Assembly: GCF_031679605.1 (NCBI RefSeq)
Contig: NZ_CP117522.1
Coordinates: 6,510,001 to 6,574,000 of the forward strand
From: Streptomyces luomodiensis
GTDB lineage: Bacteria; Actinomycetota; Actinomycetes; Streptomycetales; Streptomycetaceae
DNA length: 64,000 nucleotides
Direction: 5' to 3'
The notes under the pieces were generated by a model, which was not told where the DNA came from, ran no database searches, and worked only from the letters and a program-made list of their open reading frames with translations. The position numbers and the translations under genes were made by a program. Of this stretch, positions 23,026 to 31,999 are shown piece by piece (position 1 is the stretch's first letter; the number at the start of each line of letters is the position of its first letter).

Positions 23026-23874
23026 TCAGCCGTTGGCGAGGGCCTGGAGCCGGTCCATGGCGCCGTTGAACTTGTTGTGGTCGCCGACCGTCGCACCGGA
23101 AGAGGTGTACTGCCAGATGGTGTGGAAGCCCCAGCCCGCCGGAAGCTCGCCGACGGACGAGCCGTAGCGCGGAATCCACAGGGGGTTGATGGAGCCGAAG
23201 GCGGCGGAGTTGCCCGTGCAGCTCTTCCACCAGCTGGTGGAGGTGTAGATCACCGGGTCACGTCCGGTGCGCGCCTTGTAGGTGTTGCTGAAGTCCTTGA
23301 CCCAGTTGACCATCGCGCTCGCGCTCAGCCCGTAGCAGGTCGCGCCGTAGGGGTTGTACTCCATGTCGAGCGCGCCGGGCAGCGTCTTGCCGTCCTTGGA
23401 CCAGCCGCCGCCGTGGTCGACGAAGTAGTTGGCCTGTGCGGCGCCGCTCGAGTTGTCCGGCAGGGCGAAGTGGTACGCGCCCCGGATCATGCCGACGTTG
23501 TACGAGCCGTTGTACTGCTGGGCGAAGTACGGGTTGGTGTAGCTGGTGCCCTCGGTCGCCTTGACATAGGCGAACCGGACGCCGCTGCTCCACAGCGTTG
23601 CCCAGGCGACATTGCCCTGGTGGCTGCTGACGTCCACGCCCTCGACGGTGGCGAGCAGCCCCGGCGGCTCCGCGCCGGTCGTGGAACCGCCCTCGTGCTT
23701 GAGTATCTGGGAACCCGCCCAGTCGTCCTCGGGATGGGGAATGGCCTTGGCACCACGGCCCTGGGCGGCGAACGCCGAACCGGGCAGTGCGAAGGTCACG
23801 GCGAGGAGAGTGGCGAGAATACCGATCAGCGCACTGAGGGCGCGTCGGGCCGAACCAGGTCTGTGCACGGGCAT
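23026..23874 (-). CDS. Secreted GH25 lysozyme (N-acetylmuramidase)
   Basis: A 282-residue exported glycoside hydrolase of family 25, which cleaves the MurNAc-GlcNAc bond of peptidoglycan. A signal peptide (about 1-37: RRALSALIGILATLLAV, then a small-residue cleavage region GSAFA) is followed by a short linker and the GH25 barrel. The catalytic acids are in GVDVSSHQGNVAW (first Asp) and GALDMEYNPYG (Asp-x-Glu). Other family marks are FAYVKATEGTSYTNPYF and IYTSTSWW. The ATG at 23874 lies 7 nt after GGAGG. An in-frame ATG at 23913 has no ribosome binding site and would put 13 polar residues ahead of the signal peptide. Likely roles are cell-wall turnover or lysis of other bacteria. Confidence 0.93.
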   Translation of the reverse strand: MPVHRPGSARRALSALIGILATLLAVTFALPGSAFAAQGRGAKAIPHPEDDWAGSQILKHEGGSTTGAEPPGLLATVEGVDVSSHQGNVAWATLWSSGVRFAYVKATEGTSYTNPYFAQQYNGSYNVGMIRGAYHFALPDNSSGAAQANYFVDHGGGWSKDGKTLPGALDMEYNPYGATCYGLSASAMVNWVKDFSNTYKARTGRDPVIYTSTSWWKSCTGNSAAFGSINPLWIPRYGSSVGELPAGWGFHTIWQYTSSGATVGDHNKFNGAMDRLQALANG

Positions 23875-24047
23875 GGCGTTGCCTCCGAAGCCTCGGTGGG
23901 GGGAGAGGGACATCCGATTGGAATGACCATGTCAGCAGGGACGCTACGGGCGTAGATAGATGGGTGGAAGAGGGGAGGTGTGATGCCGTTGGTCTAATCC
24001 TGCGAAATACTGGTGGAGCTGCGGTAACAACCGGGCGTGGTAGAAAC

Positions 24048-24062
24048 TTTCACGAAGTGAAA
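24048..24062. promoter_or_regulatory. Dyad TTTCAC-GAA-GTGAAA, likely MarR operator
   Basis: A perfect 6-bp inverted repeat with a 3-nt spacer lies 20 bp upstream of the MarR start and between it and the divergent lysozyme gene. MarR proteins bind such compact palindromes. Confidence 0.55.
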
Positions 24063-24081
24063 ACCCGGAGAGGGCTCTGAC

Positions 24082-24612
24082 GTGCACAACAACGGGGCAA
24101 TGCCCCCCGAGCGGGGTGAGGGCGGCACCGTGGGCGGAGTCGGTGTGGACCATGCATTCCTGGCCCTGGAACGCGAATTGGCGGTTTTCCTCCGCAGGGC
24201 CCGTTCCGCTTCCGGGGAATTGGCCCGGGAGGTCCATCCCGAGCTGGAATCCTCCGCCTATGGGCTGCTGATGCGGCTGGAGGACGCCGGTCCGCAGCGC
24301 GCCACCGACCTCGCGGGCTTCGTCGGTGTCGGAAAGGCCACGATGAGCCGCCAGCTCCGGTCCCTGGAGGAGCTCGGACTGGTGACGCGGACCCCCGATC
24401 CGGCCGACGGCCGGGCCTTTCTGGTGGAGCTGACCGAGGAGGGCCGCAGCCGCTTCCGCGCCGTACGGGTCGCCCGGCGGGCCCGCTATGCCCGCCGCCT
24501 CGCCGCGTGGGAGCGCAGCGAGGTCGCCGAACTCGCCAGGCTGCTGCACCGGTTGAACGCGGAGCAGGAGGCCGACGACCCCGGTCAGGCGGCGCGTACG
24601 GCGCAGGAGTAG
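24082..24612 (+). CDS. MarR-family transcriptional regulator
   Basis: A 176-residue MarR-type winged-helix protein. Helix 1 is ALERELAVFLRRARSASGEL; the core is YGLLMRLEDAGPQRATDLAG, then VGKATMSRQLRSLEELGLV (recognition helix, about 88-106) and the wing RTPDPADGRAFLVELTEEG. It starts with GTG behind GGAGAGGG. The divergent neighbour is the lysozyme gene, and the dyad at 24048-24062 could serve both promoters. The C-terminal helices carry many Arg residues. The ligand is unknown. Confidence 0.9.
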   Translation: MHNNGAMPPERGEGGTVGGVGVDHAFLALERELAVFLRRARSASGELAREVHPELESSAYGLLMRLEDAGPQRATDLAGFVGVGKATMSRQLRSLEELGLVTRTPDPADGRAFLVELTEEGRSRFRAVRVARRARYARRLAAWERSEVAELARLLHRLNAEQEADDPGQAARTAQE

Positions 24613-24980
24613 GGCGCTCATACACGTCAGGATCGGCGAGCCCCGCGCATCCGGCGACGCGGATGTGGCAACCGCGCTACTCCGTGCCCCGCCTGCTCCA
24701 TGCCCCACGACACCCAGTGCCACGCCCTGCGCCGACGTGCGCCTGCCTGGGCCCGCGTCGGCGTCGGCGTGTGTCTGTCTGGGCCTGCGTCTGCGCCGTG
24801 GCTGCGTCGGCCTGCTGCGTCTGCCTCGGCCCGTGTCCGTGTCGGCCTGCGTCTTCGTCTGCGTGGCGCCCGCGCCTGCGTCGGCCTGCGCATGCGTCTT
24901 CGTCGGCACGCGCCCGCGCCCTCGCGTTCCCGCGCGCCCGCGCCCCCGCGCCCCCCATCCCGGGCCCGGGGGTCGGGCGG
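24613..24980. repeat. Non-coding G/C-rich degenerate repeats
   Basis: A 368-bp gap. From about 24730 to 24930 it consists of degenerate direct repeats built on GCCTGCGTCGGC and GCGTCTGC words, with a period near 6-12 bp. It shows open frames on both strands, but these encode Arg/Thr/Ala-rich nonsense with no start or family match. I see no gene in it and no clear terminator. Confidence 0.7.
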
Positions 24981-25751
24981 TCAGGGTTCCGCGAAGACCA
25001 CGGCGGCGTCGTCGTGTGTCTTGCCCCTCGGGAAGGCCGCGCCGTCCGGATCGGCGTGCTCTGCCGCCCGCACCCGGTCGATCAGTGCCTGCGGGCCCTC
25101 CTTGCGCAGCAGCGCGAAGCAGTCGGCCCAGTCGCCCGCGCCGAACGTCTCCACCCAGCGCGACGCCCCGTCGGTGAGCGCCGCCAGCGCCCGCACCTCC
25201 GCGCGCGGGAACTCCCCGGTGACCGCCTTGTCCGAGACCGTGGGATCGGCGGCGGCGGTGAAGAAGCCGCCCTCCGCGTTGCGCAGCGGGGCGAGCCGCC
25301 GGCCCTCGGCCCGCAGCCGGTCGATGCGGTCGTCCAGGACCGGTGTCACCCCGTCGCGGATCAGCTCGACGAGCAACACCGAATCGGAGAGCACCAGATA
25401 CTCGATCCGTTCGGCGTCCCAGCGCGCCGCGACGACGGTCGCCTGGGGAGTGAGAGGGTGAGAAAGGTCACACGTTGAACTATGGGCCGCGGCGGTTCGC
25501 GTGATCGCCTCGGAAAGGCAGCTCGTCAGGGGCGTATCCCGGTGTGAACCGGACACTTCGAGCAGCGCTCCGCCCAGTCGCGCGGTGAACCAGCTCACGC
25601 CGTGGACGCATCCGTCGTCGCCCTCGGGCGGGGTCACCCCGTCCAGGACCACCAGCGCACCGCCGCTTCCCGAGGCCGGGAGGGCTACGGATGCGTAGTC
25701 CTCGTTGGGGTACGTGTGATCGCCGGGGGCGGTCGCGAGTTCGATGCGCAT
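24981..25751 (-). CDS. PP2C-family (PPM) protein phosphatase-like
   Basis: A 256-residue protein with a reduced PPM/PP2C phosphatase fold. NEDYASVAL (Asp18), LVVLDGV (Asp37), ALTDGASRWV and THDDAAVVFAE near the C-terminus supply the acidic residues that normally bind the two catalytic metals. There is no membrane segment. It probably dephosphorylates Ser/Thr proteins in the cytoplasm. The short length and divergence from SpoIIE/Stp make the activity likely but not certain. The ATG at 25751 is chosen because it directly precedes the first strand (RIELATAPG), although only a weak GAGG lies upstream. It is divergent from the conservon operon. Confidence 0.75.
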   Translation of the reverse strand: MRIELATAPGDHTYPNEDYASVALPASGSGGALVVLDGVTPPEGDDGCVHGVSWFTARLGGALLEVSGSHRDTPLTSCLSEAITRTAAAHSSTCDLSHPLTPQATVVAARWDAERIEYLVLSDSVLLVELIRDGVTPVLDDRIDRLRAEGRRLAPLRNAEGGFFTAAADPTVSDKAVTGEFPRAEVRALAALTDGASRWVETFGAGDWADCFALLRKEGPQALIDRVRAAEHADPDGAAFPRGKTHDDAAVVFAEP

Positions 25752-26140
25752 TCCCTCAGTCTGCCGGACCGCCGTCGATCGTCGCCGCCGAGACGATCCG
25801 GCTCGGTTTGGTCCGTACCAAGGCCCGCCGTCGGTGTCTCCAGTGCCTGATTGGGGAGGGATTGACACTTCTGGGAAGCTGCGGGTGGGGCATCCTTTCA
25901 GGGCACCGAGGTCTTTACCAATCCGTGCAAGGTGGCGGGAAGGTATGGCCGGAAGTGAAAGTTGGTGGTCAACTACGCAATGCGGTTCACTCGTTCAGGT
26001 GGCCGGGTGGGTGATGTGTGCCTGCCCCAGACCCGTCCTGAAAGGGTCGGAATCCCTACCGGAGGTGGGGAACACAAGTGTTGATCCGTCGTCACCTCTG
26101 GTCCACGGAGCGGTCGGGCGAGAATGGATTGTGAGCACCG
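25752..26140. other. Divergent promoter region between phosphatase and conservon
   Basis: 389 bp without a convincing gene. Its GC is slightly lower than its surroundings around 25850-26000. A short inverted repeat GACCC/GGGTC lies near 26031-26050. The promoters of the phosphatase and conservon genes must lie here, but I cannot place the -35/-10 boxes with confidence. Confidence 0.4.
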
Positions 26141-29100
26141 GTGCGGAAGAAGCGGCTTCGGGGCACCACGCACGATGCGGTCGGCGAGCCACGCCAGGAC
26201 GAGGCGGCGCCGCGACGGCACACCGCACGCGTCCGTCGTCGGCTCACCGCGTCCGTAGCGCTCGTCTCCGTCGCCGTCCTCGGGGCCGGGGCCCCCGCCG
26301 TCCTGCTCGCCCTCGATGACACCACCGACGCCCAGCACCTCGTCGACCTCGCGGAGACCAACCGCGGCGCGGTGACCCTCGCCCACGCCCTCGCCGACGA
26401 GCGCGACGCCATGACCCGGTACGTCGCCGACGGGCGCACCACCGCCTCCGGCGGCGGGATCTCCGAGGACATGCGCGCCCGGGTCGACCGCCGCATCCGG
26501 GAGGTGCGGCCGGACGTCCCGGCCCCGGTCCGGCAGCTCCTGGACGCCCTCCCCGAACTGCGGCAGCACGCGCTGACCGGCAAGGACTCGGCCCTCGACG
26601 TCTTCACCTCGTACACCCGGACCGTCCAGGCGCTGAACGGGATCGCCGACACCCTCGCCCGCCGGGCCCTCGGCACGGGCGCCGACACCGGCACCACCGC
26701 CGCGCTGGCCCCGCTCGGCCGCGCGGTGGAGGAGGCGTCCGCCACCCGCGGGCTGCTGCTGGCCGCGCTCGACGCGGGCGGCGGCCAGGACGCGATGGTC
26801 TCCGCCGCCCAGCGGACCAACCTGCGCGAGCAGTCCGCGCTCGCCGACTTCGAACAGCTCGCCCCGGCCTCCGCCCGCGACGCCTACGACCGCACCGTCA
26901 ACGGCACCGAGGTCACCACCGCCGAGCGCTACCTCGCCCGGCTCACCGACCAGAGCCGCCTCTCGGACAATGACGTCCTCCTCGGCGAGGACCGCGTCGA
27001 GTCCGCGCTGAGCGCCCGGATCGACCGGATGCGCGGCGCCCAGTCCGCCCTGGCCTCCGCCGAGGCCGCCCAGCTCGCACGGGTGCGGGACGACGCGGTC
27101 ACCGACCTCGAGGTGCGCGCCGCCATCGTCGGTGCCGCCCTGCTCGTCGCCCTCGGCGCCGGCGTGCACAGCGCCCGCTCGATGACCCGGCCGCTGGCCG
27201 CGCTGCGGCTCGGCGCCCGGCGGGTCGCGGCCGATCCGGCGGCCGAGGAACCGGTCGTGTTCAAGGGCCGCGACGACGAGTTCGCGGACGCCGTACGGGC
27301 CGTCAACGAACTGCACGCCAAGGCCGCACGGGCGGCGGCGCGCATCACCGAACTCGACACCGAGCGCACCCGGCTCGTCGGCGAGCGGCAGCGGCTGGCC
27401 GCACAGCGGGACGAGCTGCGCGCCGAGCGGGACGCGGTCGCCACCCGGCTGGAGGGGCTGCGGGCCCGGGTCCACGGCAGCTTCGTCAGCCTCGCGCTGC
27501 GCTCACTGGGCCTGATCGAGCGCCAGCTCGCCATCATCGAGTCCCTGGAGGAGCGGGAGCAGGACCCCGACCGCCTCGAAACGCTCTTCGAGCTCGACCA
27601 CCTGGCCACCGGGATGCGCCGCTACGGTGAGAACCTCCTGGTCATCGCGGGCTCCGAGCAGAAGGCCACCCACCCGGGGCCGGTGCCGCTGCTGGACGTG
27701 CTGCGTGCCTCGATCAGCGAGGTCGAACGGTACGACCGGGTGCAGATCCAGGCCCTGCCGCCACATGCCCAGGTCGCCGGGTACGCCGCGGACAGCGTCA
27801 GCCATCTGATCGCCGAACTCCTGGAGAACGCGACATCGTTCTCACCGCCGGACGCCCCGGTCCAGGTCTCCGGCTGGCTCCTGGAGACCGGCGAGGTCAT
27901 GCTCTCCGTCCAGGACGAGGGCATCGGCATGACGCCCGAGCGCTTCATCGAGCTGAACGACCGGCTGGCCGACCCGGTACCGGAGTACTGCCAGGGCCCC
28001 CAGCCGGAGGACCCGCTGGGCCTCGGCCTGTACGTGGTGACCCGGCTCGCCGCGCGCCACGGCATCCGGGTGCAGCTGCGCGAACAGCAGCCGGGCGGGG
28101 TGGCGGCCGTGGTCGTCCTCCCGACGAACATCCTCCCGGCCGGCCCACCCGGCGCCGGACTGCCGCCCGCCCCGCCGGTGGGCGCGGGGGCGACGTTCAG
28201 CGGCACCGGACTGTCGTCCTTCCCGGGCACGGAAGCCGAGGCCAACTCCAACACGCTCCCGGGCCAGCCCCGTGTATCCACCCAGCCCCCGGCGGCTGAG
28301 GGCGCGCCGAACCCCGAGGCCGGGACGGACGCCGACCCATCGGCCGAGCGGGCGGCGCCGACGAAGCCGGCGATACCGGCGATACCGGCCGGTCGCCCCG
28401 CACCGGCCGAGCCGGCCGTAACGGCCATGTCGGACGGGGAGCCGGGCCAGGCGCCGCAGACGCCTGAGCCGGGGCTCGTGCCTGAGTCGGGGCTGGCGCC
28501 CGAGACGGGGCTCGTGCCTGAATCGGGGCTGGCGCCCGAGGCGGAGCTTGGGTCTGAGCCGGAACTCGGGTCCGAGAGTCTCGCGCCCGAGTCGGGGCTG
28601 GCGCCCGAGCCGGGGCCGGCACCCGAGGTCGGGCTCGCGCCCGAGGCGGGGCACGGCCCAGGGCCTGCGTCCGCCGAGGCAGCCTCCGGCCCGGAGTCGG
28701 CGGCCCCCTGGGCCGTCTCCGGTGAGCGGTGGGGGCGGCCGGCGGATGCCGTCGGTGACTATCCGATGGAGCCCACGCCGCCGCGCGGCCACCCGAACCC
28801 GGGGAACGGCGGTGCGCTGCCAGCCCTGCCCAAGCGTGTCCCCAAGCCGCTCCGGACCACCGGACAGGACGACGCGCGGCACGGCGCGGACGACCCGGCT
28901 CCGGCGCGGGCACCCGAGGCCGAGGAGCCGGAGGTGCCCGCCGTCGAGCGGACGATGGAACTGACCCTCCATCGCGAGAACGGCGAAAACGGCGAGAACC
29001 GCGAGAGCCTGGACGACCGCGAAAGCTACGGCGACCGCGAGGACGGTGACGACCGCGAGAGCCGCGAGCGGCGGTTTGGCGCCCACGGCGTACGCCCGGT

Positions 29101-30406
29101 GGGCGCGGACGCCTGGGGTCCGGCCGACACCGGCCCGGCGCAGGCCGATCCGGCACGAGACGACCTGGCGGAGCGCGGTGGCGCGATGTCGCCGGACGGC
29201 CTGGCGGAGTGGGGCGGCCTGGCCGAGCGTGACGACTTGGCCGAGCAAGGCGGTTTGGTGGCGCGGGGCGGCTCGGCGTCACGAGACGCCCTGGCCGAGC
29301 ATCGTGGCCCGGTGTCGCGGGACGGTGTGGCCGAGCGCGGCGGCCCGGTGGCCAGGGACACCTTGGCTGAGCGCGGCGGCCTGGCGGCCCGAGAGGGCTT
29401 GGCGGAACGTAGCGGTCTGGCGGAGCAAGGCGGCTTGGCGGCCCGAGAGGGCTTGGCGGAACGTAGCGGTCTGGCGGAGCAAGGCGGCTTGGCGGCGCGG
29501 GGCGGCCCGGTGTCGCGGGACGGTGTGGCTGAGCGTCGCGGCCCGGTGGCCGAGGACGGCCTGGCTGAGCGCGGCGGCCTGGCGGCCCAGGACGGCCTGG
29601 CGGCCAGGGACGGCCTGGCGGAACGCAACGGTCTGGCGGCCCGAGATGGCCTGACCGAGCGCGGTGCCCTGGCCGAGCGGGGCGGCGCGGTGGCCCGGGA
29701 CGGCGTGGCCGAGCGTCTGGCGGCCCGGGACGCCCTGGCCCAGCGCGGCGGCCTGACGGAGCGAGAGGGCCTGGCGGCCCGAGACGGCTTGGCGGAACGC
29801 GGCGGCCTGGCGGAGCAAGGCGGCTTGGCGGCGCGGGGCGGCCCGGTGTCGCGGGACGGTGTGGCTGAGCGTCGCGGCCCGGTGGCCGAGGACGGCGTGG
29901 CCGAGCGCGGCGGCCCGGTGGCCGAGGACGGCCTGGCGGAACGCGGTGGCCCGGCGTCGCAAGGCGGCTTGGCGGCGCGCCGCGGCCCGGTGGCGGGACA
30001 CGGCTTGGCCGAGCGCCGCGGTCCAGTGGCGGGACACGGCTTGGCCGAGCGCGGCGGCGTGGCGGCTGCCGCCGATCCGTATGCCATCGGGCCCGACCAG
30101 CACGCCCGTCCGGAGGACGAGGCGCCGCCGCGTACCGACCGTACCGACAAGGGACTTCCCAAGCGCACACCGCGGAGCCTGTCGCTCCGGGAGTCCGATC
30201 CCGAACCCCGGGAGCGGACCGGTTCGGTGAGCGCGGAGGAGCTGCGGCACCGGCTCGGTGGCTTCCAGCGCGGAGCCCGCGAGGGGCGCCGCGATGCCGC
30301 CGCCGAGATCGCCGCCCGTGGCGAGGCCGCGCGGCGGTACGGGGGGCCGGCAGAACAAACGGGGGCGCGGAACGAGGGTGGCACGGTTGAGGAGGCACGC
30401 GGGTGA
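26141..30406 (+). CDS. cvnA: Conservon sensor kinase CvnA with NIT domain and very long repetitive tail
   Basis: A 1421-residue membrane histidine-kinase-like protein, about twice or more the usual CvnA size. TM1 is about 35-57 and TM2 about 327-345; the outside part between them is a nitrate/nitrite-sensing (NIT)-like helical domain (VDLAETNRGAVTLAHALADE). HAMP follows (about 346-400), then a coiled coil, and the ATPase domain with the N-box HLIAELLENATSFSPP (near 555), DEGIGM (near 591) and GLGLYVVTRL (near 627). From about 660 on it is low complexity: Pro/Glu repeats (about 772-840), then about 50 hexapeptides G-[LPV]-A-x-R-x (about 1005-1308). The GTG start lacks a clear ribosome binding site. 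Conservon kinases signal with a roadblock protein and a small GTPase. Confidence 0.9.
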   Translation: MRKKRLRGTTHDAVGEPRQDEAAPRRHTARVRRRLTASVALVSVAVLGAGAPAVLLALDDTTDAQHLVDLAETNRGAVTLAHALADERDAMTRYVADGRTTASGGGISEDMRARVDRRIREVRPDVPAPVRQLLDALPELRQHALTGKDSALDVFTSYTRTVQALNGIADTLARRALGTGADTGTTAALAPLGRAVEEASATRGLLLAALDAGGGQDAMVSAAQRTNLREQSALADFEQLAPASARDAYDRTVNGTEVTTAERYLARLTDQSRLSDNDVLLGEDRVESALSARIDRMRGAQSALASAEAAQLARVRDDAVTDLEVRAAIVGAALLVALGAGVHSARSMTRPLAALRLGARRVAADPAAEEPVVFKGRDDEFADAVRAVNELHAKAARAAARITELDTERTRLVGERQRLAAQRDELRAERDAVATRLEGLRARVHGSFVSLALRSLGLIERQLAIIESLEEREQDPDRLETLFELDHLATGMRRYGENLLVIAGSEQKATHPGPVPLLDVLRASISEVERYDRVQIQALPPHAQVAGYAADSVSHLIAELLENATSFSPPDAPVQVSGWLLETGEVMLSVQDEGIGMTPERFIELNDRLADPVPEYCQGPQPEDPLGLGLYVVTRLAARHGIRVQLREQQPGGVAAVVVLPTNILPAGPPGAGLPPAPPVGAGATFSGTGLSSFPGTEAEANSNTLPGQPRVSTQPPAAEGAPNPEAGTDADPSAERAAPTKPAIPAIPAGRPAPAEPAVTAMSDGEPGQAPQTPEPGLVPESGLAPETGLVPESGLAPEAELGSEPELGSESLAPESGLAPEPGPAPEVGLAPEAGHGPGPASAEAASGPESAAPWAVSGERWGRPADAVGDYPMEPTPPRGHPNPGNGGALPALPKRVPKPLRTTGQDDARHGADDPAPARAPEAEEPEVPAVERTMELTLHRENGENGENRESLDDRESYGDREDGDDRESRERRFGAHGVRPVGADAWGPADTGPAQADPARDDLAERGGAMSPDGLAEWGGLAERDDLAEQGGLVARGGSASRDALAEHRGPVSRDGVAERGGPVARDTLAERGGLAAREGLAERSGLAEQGGLAAREGLAERSGLAEQGGLAARGGPVSRDGVAERRGPVAEDGLAERGGLAAQDGLAARDGLAERNGLAARDGLTERGALAERGGAVARDGVAERLAARDALAQRGGLTEREGLAARDGLAERGGLAEQGGLAARGGPVSRDGVAERRGPVAEDGVAERGGPVAEDGLAERGGPASQGGLAARRGPVAGHGLAERRGPVAGHGLAERGGVAAAADPYAIGPDQHARPEDEAPPRTDRTDKGLPKRTPRSLSLRESDPEPRERTGSVSAEELRHRLGGFQRGAREGRRDAAAEIAARGEAARRYGGPAEQTGARNEGGTVEEARG
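28457..28660 (+). repeat. Pro/Glu-rich in-frame repeat in cvnA
   Basis: Units of the type [LA][AV]PE[SAT]G are repeated about ten times in frame (for example LVPESGLAPETGLVPESG). The DNA unit is about 18 bp (CTCGTGCCTGAGTCGGGG and variants). It forms a flexible acidic linker. Confidence 0.85.
29152..30066 (+). repeat. 18-bp / hexapeptide repeat in cvnA, about 50 units
   Basis: The hexapeptide G-[GD]-[LPV]-[AV]-[AES]-[RQ] recurs for about 300 residues. At the DNA level there is an exact 54-bp tandem duplication (29387-29440 and 29441-29494) and an exact direct repeat of about 90 bp (29471-29560 and 29807-29896), which point to recent slippage or recombination. Confidence 0.9.
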
Positions 30407-30891
30407 ATGCGCCCGGTAGTACCTACGGGTTGAGTCGCGAGGCCCGTAATCTGCACTGGTTGCTGTCGAACCTGGTCGAGGAGGTGCCGGGTGTCCGCTC
30501 GGTCGTGGTCGTCTCGACCGACGGGCTGATGCTGCTCTCCTCCGACGCACGGCACTACGCCGCCGCGGCGGCCGATCCGACGGCACAGGACGGCCCCAAG
30601 GGGTCCAGCGCGGATCTCGCGACGATCGTCTCGGGGCTCGGCAGCCTCACGCTCGGCGCGGCGAAGCTCATGGACGGCGGCGGCGTCAAGCAGACGATGG
30701 TGGCGATGGACGAGGGCAGTCTGTTCGTCATGTCGATCAGCGACGGTTCGCTGCTGGGGGTGCACGCCACCGCCGACTGCGACATGACCGTCGTGGCCTA
30801 TCACATGGCGCTGTTCGTGGGCCGGGCCGGGCATGTGCTCACCCCCGAACTCCGCAATGAACTACGCAGGTCGCTGGAGTCCGCACAGTGA
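30403..30891 (+). CDS. cvnB: Roadblock/LC7-domain protein CvnB
   Basis: A 162-residue roadblock/LC7 protein, the second conservon component. The core is LHWLLSNLVEEVPGVRSVVV, STDGLMLLSS, GAAKLMDGGGVKQTMVAM and SLFVMSISDGSLLGVHA, the alternating helices and strands of the MglB-like fold. An acidic/Ala loop (SSDARHYAAAAADPTAQDG) lengthens the turn after strand 2. MglB-type proteins act on a small GTPase as activator or scaffold, here presumably CvnD. The GTG start overlaps the cvnA stop (GTGA), so it is translationally coupled. Confidence 0.93.
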   Translation: MNAPGSTYGLSREARNLHWLLSNLVEEVPGVRSVVVVSTDGLMLLSSDARHYAAAAADPTAQDGPKGSSADLATIVSGLGSLTLGAAKLMDGGGVKQTMVAMDEGSLFVMSISDGSLLGVHATADCDMTVVAYHMALFVGRAGHVLTPELRNELRRSLESAQ

Positions 30892-31280
30892 CGACCGCCG
30901 GGTCCGGCCGACCCGCCCGTAAACCCGCTCGCGTACGTCCGTACTCGCTCACCGGCGGTCGCACCCGCTCCGGCCATGTGCTGCTGGTGGAGACCTTCGT
31001 GGCGTCGCTGGAGTCTCCGGACGAACGGCTCGACCCGGCCCCCAGCGGGGTGAACTCCCGGATGCTGCCGGAGATCCGGGCGATCATCGAACTGTGCCGC
31101 AGGATGCGCTCCGTCGCGGAGGTTTCCGCGATGCTCAAGATCCCACTTGGTGTGGTGCGCGTCCTGCTCAGCGACCTGGCCGACCAGGGAAAGATCCGCG
31201 TCTACGGCACCGGGCGGGGCCCCGGCAAGCCGGACCGCGCGTTGCTCGAAAGGGTGCTCAGTGGACTTCGCAGGCTCTGA
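30888..31280 (+). CDS. cvnC: DUF742 protein CvnC
   Basis: A 130-residue DUF742 protein, the third conservon gene. VRPYSLTGGRTRSGHVLLVE is the conserved N-terminal signature. The C-terminal half is a winged helix: LPEIRAIIELCRRMRSVAEV, then LKIPLGVVRVLLSDLADQGKI. It may bind DNA or act as an adaptor; in studied conservons the proteins form a membrane complex. GTGA overlap with cvnB at 30888-30891. Confidence 0.93.
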   Translation: MTTAGSGRPARKPARVRPYSLTGGRTRSGHVLLVETFVASLESPDERLDPAPSGVNSRMLPEIRAIIELCRRMRSVAEVSAMLKIPLGVVRVLLSDLADQGKIRVYGTGRGPGKPDRALLERVLSGLRRL

Positions 31281-31926
31281 GACGATGACGGCGACCCCGC
31301 CGGCGACGTCGGAGATACCCGGGGCCGGGATACCCGGGGCCGAGGAGGTGCTCCAGAGGTGGCAGACGGATCGTTCCCGCGCGCCGATCGCCACCAAGAT
31401 CGTGATAGCGGGAGGCTTCGGCGTCGGCAAGACGACCTTCGTCGGCTCGGTTTCGGAGATCACTCCGCTCCAGACCGAGGCGCTGATGACGCAGGCCAGC
31501 GAGAGTGTGGACGATCTGGAGGCGACTCCGGAGAAGCTGACCACCACCGTCGCGATGGACTTCGGCCGGATCACGCTGGAGAACGATCTGGTCCTGTATC
31601 TCTTCGGCACCCCCGGTCAGCAGCGTTTCTGGTTCATGTGGGACGACCTGATGCGCGGGGCCATCGGTGCGGTGGTGATGGTCGACACCCGGCGCCTGGA
31701 CGACAGCTTCCCCGCGCTGGACTACTTCGAAAGCCTCGGCCTGCCGTATGTGGTGGCGGTCAACCACTTCGAGGGCACGCCGCTCTACCAGCCCGAGGAC
31801 GTACGGGACGCGCTCTCCGTGGCCCCCTCGGTGCCCGTGGTGAGGATGGACGCCCGGCGTCGGATCTCGGTCGTGGACGCGCTGCTGGCGCTGGTGCGAC
31901 ACGCCGTTGACGTCTCACCCGAGTGA
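31261..31926 (+). CDS. cvnD: Conservon small GTPase CvnD
   Basis: A 221-residue MglA/Ras-like GTPase. The P-loop GGFGVGKTT (about 44-52) is followed by TTVAMDFGRI (switch I/strand 2), LFGTPGQQRFWFMW (G3, with Gln-rich switch II) and VAVNHFEG (G4, where NKxD is replaced by NHFE, as in other CvnD proteins). The GTG at 31261 opens with V-D-F-A-G-S, the usual M-D-F start of the family, and overlaps the last 20 bases of cvnC. An ATG at 31285 would shorten the N-terminus by eight residues. It probably cycles nucleotides under CvnB control to relay the CvnA signal. Confidence 0.93.
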   Translation: MDFAGSETMTATPPATSEIPGAGIPGAEEVLQRWQTDRSRAPIATKIVIAGGFGVGKTTFVGSVSEITPLQTEALMTQASESVDDLEATPEKLTTTVAMDFGRITLENDLVLYLFGTPGQQRFWFMWDDLMRGAIGAVVMVDTRRLDDSFPALDYFESLGLPYVVAVNHFEGTPLYQPEDVRDALSVAPSVPVVRMDARRRISVVDALLALVRHAVDVSPE

Positions 31927-31999
31927 CGTAACCTCGGCTCCGCTCACGGAATGAGCTGCTCCGTTCCGTTCGGCCCGAGCCTGAGGGGAGTCGACAGCC

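Noticed and set aside
24613..24980. A possible Arg-rich small protein on either strand
   Set aside because: No start with a ribosome binding site, and the sequence is a degenerate direct repeat.
29152..30066. Hexapeptide array as a left-handed beta-helix acyltransferase or a pentapeptide-repeat protein
   Set aside because: The left-handed helix needs [LIV]-[GAED]-x2-[STAV]-x; here the fifth position is Gly or Asp. The period is six, not five, so pentapeptide repeats do not fit either.
28197..30834. Several long antisense frames over the CvnA tail and cvnB
   Set aside because: They arise because an 18-bp in-frame repeat keeps all frames open; the peptides are Arg/Pro/Ser repeats without motifs.
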